NCBI GenBank assembly: GCA_900548955.1 | Contig: URMQ01000058.1 | Span: forward strand, 1-9,791 | Direction of reading: 5' to 3' | From: an uncultured Eggerthella sp. | GTDB lineage: Bacteria > Actinomycetota > Coriobacteriia > Coriobacteriales > Eggerthellaceae | DNA length: 9,791 nt | In this document: positions 5,272 to 9,791 of the stretch, in pieces | Layout of the letters: every line of letters begins with the position of its first letter | Numbering within the stretch: position 1 is the first letter of the stretch | The notes under the pieces: generated by a model | The model's input: the letters and a program-made list of their open reading frames with translations, nothing else | The model's database searches: none | Told to the model about the DNA's origin: nothing | Translations under genes and position numbers: made by a program

Positions 5272-6777
5272 ATGGCACAAGATCCAACAGAACAGATTAT
5301 TGAAGACGATCCTATTGAAGTACGTCGCGCTAAGCGTGAGGCAATGCTTGCAGAGGGGAAAAACCCTTACGGTCATGCCTATAACTATTCTCATCATGTG
5401 GCAGAGTTGGATGAAAAATATAAAGAGCTTGGCGATGGCGAAAATACAGAGGACAAGGTAGCAGTTGCTGGACGTATTGTTGCAAAGCGCGTCCAGGGCA
5501 AAATTATTTTCTTCGAATTGCTTGACTCTACCGGTAAAATTCAGCTGTTTTGCCGCATCAACGCATTAGGTGAAGACGCATTTGCTGAAATGAAGGATCT
5601 CGACCTAGGCGATTGGATTGGCGCTGAAGGTTGCATTATGCGCACCCGTCGCGGTCAGCTTTCTGTTGCTGTGGATATGTTTGAATTGCTTTCTAAGGCA
5701 TTGCGTCCTTTGCCAGAAAAGTTTCATGGTTTGTCCGACAAAGAACTGCGCTATCGTCAGCGCTATGTTGACTTAATTGTTAACGATGATGTTCGCGACA
5801 CGTTCATCAAGCGTTCTAAAATCATTTCCGCTTTCCGTCACTACATGGAAAACGACGGTTATTACGAGGTAGAAACTCCTTTCCTGCAAACCATTCAGGG
5901 TGGCGCTACGGCAAAGCCGTTCATTACTCATTTCAATGCGATGAATCAGGAATGCTATTTACGTATTGCTACCGAGCTTCATTTGAAGCGTCTTTTAGTT
6001 GGTGGTTTTGAGCGTGTTTTTGAAATCGGCCGCATTTTCCGCAATGAGGGTATGGACCCAACGCATAATCCAGAATTTACTACCATGGAAGCATATCGTG
6101 CTTTTAGCGATCTTGAAGGTATGAAGAAGCTTGCTGAAGGCGTAATTAAGGCTGCAAATGCCGCAGTAAACGATACCGAACAGCTTGAGTATCAGGGTTC
6201 TACCATTGATCTGTCGGGACAGTGGCCTTCTGTTCCTATGACTAAGGTTGTTTCTGATGCTTTAGGCGAAGAAGTTTCTCTTGATACGCCTGTAGAGCAT
6301 TTGGCAGAACTTGCAAAGAAGAATGGTATTGAAGTAAAGCCAGAGTGGACTGCTGGTAAATTGATTGCCGAGCTTTATGATGAAATTGGCGAGCCTACCA
6401 TTGTGAACCCTACCTTTGTCGTTGATTATCCTGTTGAAGTTAGTCCTTTGGCTAAGCGCTTCGAGGATGACCCTCGTTTAACGCATCGTTTTGAGTTGGT
6501 AATTGCTGGTCATGAATATGCCAATGCTTTCTCTGAATTAAATGATCCGGTAGATCAGGCTGAACGCTTCCAAAAGCAAATGGAAGAAAAAGCTTCTGGT
6601 GATGATGAAGCAATGGAATATGACACGGACTATGTACGTGCTCTTGAATATGGCATGCCTCCCGCAGGTGGTATTGGTATTGGTATTGACCGTGTGGTGA
6701 TGCTTCTTACCAATCAGGCAAGCATCAGGGATGTGCTGCTGTTCCCGCATATGCGACCAGAAGCAAAGATTAACTAG
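5272..6777 (+). CDS. lysS: Lysyl-tRNA synthetase, class II
   Basis: This 501-residue cytoplasmic enzyme charges tRNA-Lys with lysine using ATP. The N-terminal OB-fold anticodon-binding domain (about 60-145) includes VAVAGRIVAKRVQGKIIFF. The class II catalytic core begins with RYRQRYVDLI (160-169) and motif 1 (YYEVETP, Pro203). It continues with motif 2 (FEIGRIFRNEG, 250-260, Arg257, then THNPEFTTMEAY) and ends with motif 3 (GGIGIGIDRVVMLL, 467-479, Arg474), followed by the usual RDVLLFPHMRPE close. The length is typical of the bacterial family. The ATG at 5272 has only a weak upstream CGGA, but MAQDPTEQ followed by the conserved R-x-A-K-R-E-x-M-L region makes it the natural start. Terminator-like hairpins follow the stop. 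No T-box-like leader is visible upstream. Confidence 0.98.
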   Translation: MAQDPTEQIIEDDPIEVRRAKREAMLAEGKNPYGHAYNYSHHVAELDEKYKELGDGENTEDKVAVAGRIVAKRVQGKIIFFELLDSTGKIQLFCRINALGEDAFAEMKDLDLGDWIGAEGCIMRTRRGQLSVAVDMFELLSKALRPLPEKFHGLSDKELRYRQRYVDLIVNDDVRDTFIKRSKIISAFRHYMENDGYYEVETPFLQTIQGGATAKPFITHFNAMNQECYLRIATELHLKRLLVGGFERVFEIGRIFRNEGMDPTHNPEFTTMEAYRAFSDLEGMKKLAEGVIKAANAAVNDTEQLEYQGSTIDLSGQWPSVPMTKVVSDALGEEVSLDTPVEHLAELAKKNGIEVKPEWTAGKLIAELYDEIGEPTIVNPTFVVDYPVEVSPLAKRFEDDPRLTHRFELVIAGHEYANAFSELNDPVDQAERFQKQMEEKASGDDEAMEYDTDYVRALEYGMPPAGGIGIGIDRVVMLLTNQASIRDVLLFPHMRPEAKIN

Positions 6778-6788
6778 CAACATAATCT

Positions 6789-6838
6789 CGTGCTGTATGG
6801 TTTCTGTCGGGAACAGCAGCACGCGCCCTCTCGGGCGC
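6789..6838 (+). terminator. Two overlapping stem-loops at the lysS transcript end
   Basis: CGTGCTG (6789-6795) can pair with CAGCACG (6817-6823). Overlapping it at one base, GCGCCC (6823-6828) pairs with GGGCGC (6833-6838) around TCTC. The second stem is very GC-rich but is followed by CTAGTTAG rather than a U-tract, so termination efficiency is uncertain. The position 12-60 bases after lysS fits a transcript end. Confidence 0.55.
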
Positions 6839-6870
6839 CTAGTTAGTACCAAACAGTCCGCAGGAAGCTC

Positions 6871-6942
6871 ACTGGAACACTGAGTTACTGAACTGCTGAA
6901 CTGCTGGACTACTGGATCACTGGATCACTAAACTGTTGGAAG
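6871..6942. repeat. Degenerate 8-bp tandem array, nine units
   Basis: From 6871 the sequence runs in an 8-bp period: ACTGGAAC, ACTGAGTT, ACTGAACT, GCTGAACT, GCTGGACT, ACTGGATC, ACTGGATC, ACTAAACT, GTTGGAAG. The consensus is close to ACTGGACT. No reading frame of interest uses it. It may be slippage-derived or a multi-site protein-binding tract. Confidence 0.85.
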
Positions 6943-6964
6943 TTCGGTGGATCGTTTGCTCCCG

Positions 6965-6978
6965 CATAGGTGCCTATG
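6965..6978. promoter_or_regulatory. Short perfect palindrome CATAGG-TG-CCTATG
   Basis: Two 6-bp arms, CATAGG and CCTATG, flank a 2-base centre. It lies 14 bp before the MITE-like element. It could be a compact operator or chance. No gene start is nearby on either strand, so a regulatory role is doubtful. Confidence 0.3.
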
Positions 6979-6991
6979 ATTGCTTAGAAAT

Positions 6992-7118
6992 TACCGTTAT
7001 GTACGAGAATTCAGCCCGGCTGAGAGATCAAAAGCTCTGAATTTTGTTTCATTACCATTTTTTAAGCGTTAATTACCAGACAAGTCGCTTATTGAATTAA
7101 AACTCGTACATAACGGTA
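6992..7118. mobile_element. MITE-like element, 127 bp with perfect 16-bp terminal inverted repeats
   Basis: TACCGTTATGTACGAG (6992-7007) is exactly mirrored by CTCGTACATAACGGTA (7103-7118). The stem can continue inward after a 4-base bulge (AATTC 7008-7012 with GAATT 7094-7098). If the outermost TA is read as target duplication, the element has 14-bp terminal repeats beginning CCGTTATG and TA flanks, the insertion style of IS630/Tc1-mariner elements. Internally there are further hairpins: TCAGCC-C-GGCTGA (7011-7023), AATTCAG/CTGAATT (7008-7014 with 7037-7043) and TAAGCG/CGCTTA (7063-7068 with 7086-7091). There is no transposase or other ORF inside, so it would be non-autonomous. A large structured RNA or a recombination site are the alternatives. 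Confidence 0.6.
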
Positions 7119-7122
7119 TATT

Positions 7123-7392
7123 TCAAACAGTCATGAGGTCTTTTTTGAATAAATGTTTTGCGCGCGTTCTTGCATGTGTGGTTTTGCGATTTCGTGGTGA
7201 CCTTGTCTTTTTCGCGGCGCCTTTCATGATCTTTTGTGCCTTACGTTGTTTTCGTGCATCCTTGTCTGTTATGTCGACTTCTTGATGCTCCATTTTTCTT
7301 CGTGCTACCTTTGCGCCTTCATGTTCTCGCGCTATCTTTGCGGCGTCTCTGTTTTGTTTTCTTCATGCTGCCTTTGTGATTTTGTCTCGCAT
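7123..7392 (-). pseudogene. Small basic protein gene on the minus strand, interrupted by one TGA
   Basis: Read on the minus strand, an ATG at 7392-7390, preceded by GGGAAGGA, opens 89 codons with a single in-frame TGA at codon 10 (7365-7363) and a TGA stop at 7125-7123. The product would be very Lys/Arg/Ala-rich (MRDKITKAA, stop, RKQNRDAAKIAREHEG..., ending LFKKDLMTV). It contains internal repeats: KAA-x-RK (7-12), KIAREH (19-24) and KVARRK (28-33). At the stop position the sister repeats have CGA (Arg), so one C-to-T change explains the TGA. Its codon use (many CGA, AGA and ATA) differs from the CGT/CGC-rich neighbours, suggesting foreign origin or non-coding sequence. Translation from Met34 would give 56 residues. 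I do not recognise the family. It ends 4 bp from the MITE-like element. Confidence 0.4.
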
Positions 7393-7502
7393 GATTCCTT
7401 CCCGCAAAATGATAGAATTTTAGGCGCAAATTTACCGCAGACAAATCTCCAGCGATTCTAACTACATTTAGCTTATTTGTGGTGAGCGTATTTGCAGTGG
7501 GC

Positions 7503-7607
7503 GGGTTTACGACAAGTTGATTTAGGGTTTACGACAAGTTTAGGTTTACGCTAATGCAGTTTAGGTTTACCGCGAATTGGGTTGTGCTTGCTGAATTTAC
7601 GGTAAAT
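7503..7607. repeat. Iteron-like TTTACG repeats upstream of the CIRCE element
   Basis: GGGTTTACGACAAGTT is repeated exactly at 7503-7518 and 7525-7540 (period 22). It is followed by TTTAGGTTTACG at 7539 and TTTAGGTTTACC at 7560, and closes with the palindrome ATTTAC-G-GTAAAT (7595-7607). The TTTAC cores fall 17-29 bp apart, roughly two to three helical turns. This looks like a cluster of binding sites on one face of the DNA or an iteron-type tract. The stretch 7393-7502 holds nothing else I can name. Confidence 0.6.
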
Positions 7608-7638
7608 ATGTGACGAGATGTTACGAAAATATGACAAA

Positions 7639-7665
7639 CTAGCACTCTCTGTTGTCGAGTGCTAG
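7639..7665. promoter_or_regulatory. CIRCE element (HrcA repressor operator)
   Basis: CTAGCACTC (7639-7647), a 9-base spacer and GAGTGCTAG (7657-7665) form a perfect inverted repeat. It matches the CIRCE consensus TTAGCACTC-N9-GAGTGCTAA at 16 of 18 arm positions, with the exact spacer length. CIRCE is bound by the heat-shock repressor HrcA. The nearest downstream gene is clpC, whose start is 344 bp away, which places clpC under probable heat-shock control. No dnaK, groES or hrcA gene is in the window. The site is symmetric and could also act on the minus-strand ORF starting at 7392. Confidence 0.92.
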
Positions 7666-7680
7666 GATTGGATAGACAAT
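7652..7680 (+). promoter_or_regulatory. Candidate clpC promoter overlapping CIRCE
   Basis: TTGTCG (7652-7657) and GACAAT (7675-7680) are 17 bp apart, with the -35 box inside the CIRCE spacer and right arm. That is the geometry expected of an HrcA-repressed promoter. Both hexamers match consensus at four of six positions. It would give a 5' leader of about 320 bases. Confidence 0.3.
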
Positions 7681-7682
7681 TT

Positions 7683-7813
7683 ATACCATGGTGGGTTGTC
7701 GATATCATGGTGGGCTGTCTTTAGGACTACTAATACTATGGCAGACTACCTGTAGGACTACCAATACCACGGTGGGCTACCTATAGGGTTACCTATACCA
7801 TGGATGGATAACG
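7683..7813. repeat. 31-bp periodic array between CIRCE and clpC
   Basis: Units start at 7702, 7733 and 7764 with an exact 31-bp period, and 19-bp partial units flank them at 7683 and 7795. Each begins ATACCATGG or a close variant, continues with TGGGCTACC-like sequence and ends with TAGGACTACC-like sequence. The units are degenerate and abut with no spacers, so this is not a CRISPR array. It would lie within the 5' leader of clpC if transcription starts at CIRCE. Confidence 0.88.
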
Positions 7814-7838
7814 TGAACTGTATAGATAGCTCACGTTA
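7809..7838. promoter_or_regulatory. Perfect 8-bp inverted repeat TAACGTGA / TCACGTTA
   Basis: The arms are 7809-7816 and 7831-7838, with a 14-base loop. The site immediately follows the 31-bp array. Half-site centres are 22 bp apart, two helical turns, so it could be an operator; as RNA it could form a hairpin in the clpC leader. Confidence 0.45.
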
Positions 7839-7846
7839 GAAAGGTT

Positions 7847-7871
7847 GTTTGGTTTGAGCGTCAATCCAAAC
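7847..7871 (+). promoter_or_regulatory. Strong hairpin in the clpC leader
   Basis: GTTTGG (7847-7852) pairs with CCAAAC (7866-7871). Then, across one T-T mismatch, TTGA pairs with TCAA around a GCG loop, giving ten base pairs in 25 bases. No U-tract follows, so it is not a standard terminator. It may be a regulatory RNA hairpin or a dimeric-protein site. Confidence 0.5.
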
Positions 7872-7924
7872 TTATGAGTGAAATTAGTAATACTGCCGCG
7901 AGAATACGAGAATCCTGCGACAGC

Positions 7925-7975
7925 GCAAGACTGCGACGGGCGCGAGTTGTGATTGTGCAAGACTGCGACGGGCGC
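7925..7975. repeat. 19-bp direct repeat, 32-bp period, just before clpC
   Basis: GCAAGACTGCGACGGGCGC occurs exactly at 7925-7943 and 7957-7975. Related words (GCGAGAAT, ACGAGAAT, TGCGACAGCGCAAG) fill the flanks from about 7896 to 7999. The tract is markedly more GC-rich than the rest of the intergenic region. It ends 35 bp before the clpC ATG. Confidence 0.88.
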
Positions 7976-8009
7976 AAGAATCTCGTAACATGCGAGAATC
8001 GAGGCTTGA

Positions 8010-9791
8010 ATGTCATTTGATAAATTTACTGACAAAGCGCGCAAGGTGCTTGTCTTGGCTCAGGAGGAGGCGCGCACACTACATCAGCCCTATGTGGGCA
8101 CCGAGCATGTGTTGCTGGCTCTCATGAAAGAGCAAGATGGTCTTGCCGCGCAGGCACTAGATAAGTTGGGCGTCAAATACGATGCTGCGGTGCAATGCGT
8201 GCGCCAGATTGTAACCATCGACGAGAGCACTGACGTTAGCGGCCATTTAAGCTTTACGCCGCGCGTTAAGCGTGTTTTGGAGAATTCTCTGCGCGAAGCT
8301 ATGCAGATGGGTAAATCCTATATTTCTACCGAGCATTTGCTGCTGGGCATCGTGCGTGAAAACGAGGGCACGGCAATAGACGTGCTTGCTCGCTTGGGCG
8401 TAACGGGGGATGCTATTCGCTCGGCGCTTAACGATTTGGTAGGGCAGTCTGCGGTATACGCGGGTACAAATTTTGACCCTACCGTTAATACTTCTGACAG
8501 TATGCTCAAAGAATTCGGCACCGACCTTACCAAGAAAGCTGCTGACGGAAAGCTCGATCCTGTAATTGGTCGCGCAGGTGAAATTGAACGCGTCATGCAG
8601 ATTCTTTCCCGTCGCCAGAAGAACAACCCGCTGCTTATTGGCGAACCTGGCGTAGGTAAAACTGCGGTTGTTGAAGGACTGGCTCAGCTTATAGTTGCTG
8701 ATCAGGTACCTGATATTCTGCATAATATTCGCATTTACACGCTAGATGTATCTGCGCTGGTTGCAGGCTCGAAATATCGCGGCGAATTTGAAGAACGTCT
8801 GAAGAAGGTTATCAAGGAAGTTGAACAAGCGGGCGATATTATTCTGTTTATCGACGAGCTTCATACTTTGATTGGCGCTGGTGCTGCTGAGGGCTCCATA
8901 GATGCTGCAGCAATCCTGAAGCCACCGCTGTCTCGTGGCGAAATTCAAATTATTGGCGCTACTACTTTAGATGAATATCGTAAGCATATTGAAAAAGACT
9001 CTGCATTCGAGCGCCGCTTCCAAACCGTACTGGTTAAAGAGCCTAACGAGGAACAAGCAGTACGCATTCTGGAAGGTTTGCGTGATCGTTACGAAGAGCA
9101 TCATCACGTACATTTCACCGACGAAGCGCTGTCTGCTGCAGTAAGCTTGTCGGATCGCTATATTCAGGATCGTTTCTTGCCCGACAAAGCAATTGACGTA
9201 TTGGATGAAGCGGGCGCTCGTATGCGCATTCGCAATATGGTGTTGCCTGAAGAAATCCAAAAGATCGATGACGAACTGCGCAAGCTGCGCGTGGCTAAGG
9301 AATCCGCAATTCAAGATCAGGATTTCGAACGTGCCGCGAAAGTGCGCGATGAAGAAGAAAAGCTTCAAAAAGAACGCGTCGAAGCTCAGAAGAATTGGGA
9401 AGAGAAATCGTCTAAGACATTGAACGAAGTCAATGTTGAAGACGTGGCTGATATCGTTTCCATGACAACAGGCGTACCAGTTTCTAATCTAACTGAGGCA
9501 GAAACCGAAAAGCTTCTTCGTATGGAATCGGTATTACACGAGCGCGTTATTGGACAGGACGAAGCTATCACCGCACTGTCAAAGGCAATTCGTCGTAGCC
9601 GCTCAGGTCTTAAAGATCCTAAGCGTCCGGTGGGTTCGTTTATCTTCCTTGGTCCTTCTGGTGTTGGTAAGACGGAACTTTCCAAGTCGTTGGCGGAGTT
9701 CCTATTCAATTCCGAAGATGCGCTTATTTCGTTTGATGCTTCCATACGTTCTCCACATCGACTATGGCATCGTCTACTAGCGAACCGATGG
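8010..9791 (+). CDS. clpC: ATP-dependent Clp protease ATPase subunit ClpC (3' end missing)
   Basis: This AAA+ unfoldase of the Hsp100 family feeds substrates to ClpP in cytoplasmic protein quality control. The ATG at 8010 follows GAGG (8001-8004) by 5 bases, and 594 codons are open to the window edge. Two Clp_N repeats (about residues 6-54, with VLVLAQEEARTLHQPYVGTE, and 83-130, with YISTEHLLLGIV) are typical of ClpC. The first ATPase domain has Walker A GEPGVGKT (211-218), pore-loop GSKYRGEF and Walker B ILFIDE (Asp282, Glu283). The UVR-like middle region (about 431-460, DFERAAKVRDEEEKL) separates ClpC from ClpB. The second domain starts with VIGQDEA and Walker A GPSGVGKTE (Lys554). After LISFD (576) the last 18 codons do not match the expected MSEYMEKH-like continuation. 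The CIRCE element upstream suggests HrcA control. The ClpP-binding loop lies beyond the window. Confidence 0.95.
   Translation, partial: MSFDKFTDKARKVLVLAQEEARTLHQPYVGTEHVLLALMKEQDGLAAQALDKLGVKYDAAVQCVRQIVTIDESTDVSGHLSFTPRVKRVLENSLREAMQMGKSYISTEHLLLGIVRENEGTAIDVLARLGVTGDAIRSALNDLVGQSAVYAGTNFDPTVNTSDSMLKEFGTDLTKKAADGKLDPVIGRAGEIERVMQILSRRQKNNPLLIGEPGVGKTAVVEGLAQLIVADQVPDILHNIRIYTLDVSALVAGSKYRGEFEERLKKVIKEVEQAGDIILFIDELHTLIGAGAAEGSIDAAAILKPPLSRGEIQIIGATTLDEYRKHIEKDSAFERRFQTVLVKEPNEEQAVRILEGLRDRYEEHHHVHFTDEALSAAVSLSDRYIQDRFLPDKAIDVLDEAGARMRIRNMVLPEEIQKIDDELRKLRVAKESAIQDQDFERAAKVRDEEEKLQKERVEAQKNWEEKSSKTLNEVNVEDVADIVSMTTGVPVSNLTEAETEKLLRMESVLHERVIGQDEAITALSKAIRRSRSGLKDPKRPVGSFIFLGPSGVGKTELSKSLAEFLFNSEDALISFDASIRSPHRLWHRLLANRW

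Noticed and set aside
6992..7118. Rho-independent terminator for lysS or for the minus-strand ORF
   Set aside because: The 16-bp arms enclose about 95 bases and are followed by no U-tract, so the layout suits a mobile-element end pair, not a terminator.
7234..7461. Plus-strand 75-codon ORF rich in Cys and Phe
   Set aside because: It starts at TTG with no ribosome-binding site and is the complement of the A-rich minus-strand ORF; its composition is an artefact of T-richness.
7683..7975. CRISPR array formed by the 31-32 bp repeats
   Set aside because: The units abut without unique spacers, are degenerate, lack the usual repeat palindrome and have no cas gene nearby.
7393..8009. CtsR, ClgR or HspR (HAIR) boxes upstream of clpC
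   Set aside because: No GGTCAAA tandem heptads, no GTTCGC-N5-GCGAAC and no CTTGAGT-N7-ACTCAAG were found; only CIRCE is convincing.
7793..8044. Minus-strand 83-codon ORF across the clpC start
   Set aside because: It covers the repeat-rich leader, has no recognisable domain and is better explained as chance.
8247..9745. Several minus-strand ORFs opposite clpC
   Set aside because: They are shadows of the clpC frame with no family motifs and mutually overlapping frames.

Overview
The window looks like a piece of a low-to-moderate GC actinobacterial chromosome. The best guess is class Coriobacteriia, of the Atopobium/Fannyhessea/Olsenella type. This rests on gene content and protein flavour (paired secreted coiled-coil NlpC/P60 hydrolases, an actinobacterial-style GreA, LysS and ClpC), not on a database search, so the lineage is an inference. 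All confident genes are on the + strand. Both ends are cut inside genes: nhaA at the left and clpC at the right.

Left part (1-3.9 kb): the 3' portion of an NhaA Na+/H+ antiporter is followed by two paralogous secreted peptidoglycan hydrolases. Each has a signal peptide, a PcsB/CwlO-like coiled coil, a linker and an NlpC/P60 catalytic domain, and each is a separate transcription unit with its own terminator. The paralogs share a sharply bounded 98-bp block of perfect nucleotide identity over the catalytic cysteine, which suggests gene conversion.

Middle (3.9-6.8 kb): a tRNA-Pro(CGG) with encoded CCA and a terminator comes first. It is followed by three housekeeping genes: a TatA-type twin-arginine translocase subunit, the transcript-cleavage factor GreA and class II lysyl-tRNA synthetase. 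A decayed second copy of the last greA codons lies just after greA.

Right part (6.8-9.8 kb): about 1.2 kb with no intact gene separates lysS from clpC and is densely packed with structure. In order it holds terminator-like hairpins, an 8-bp degenerate tandem array, a 127-bp MITE-like element with perfect 16-bp terminal inverted repeats, and a minus-strand small basic ORF broken by one TGA. Then come TTTACG iteron-like repeats, a perfect CIRCE (HrcA) operator, a 31-bp periodic array, two hairpins and a 19-bp direct repeat. The clpC frame then runs to the window edge. Its last 18 codons no longer resemble ClpC, so there is a breakpoint, frameshift or assembly artefact near 9738.

A recurring property is that nearly every intergenic gap carries its own short tandem or direct repeat (periods 8, 13, 13, 16, 21, 22, 31, 32 and 45 bp), each with a different sequence. 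No complete novel multi-gene system (defence, CRISPR or biosynthetic) is visible. The most interesting candidates are the unusual control region of clpC and the MITE-like element beside the broken minus-strand gene.
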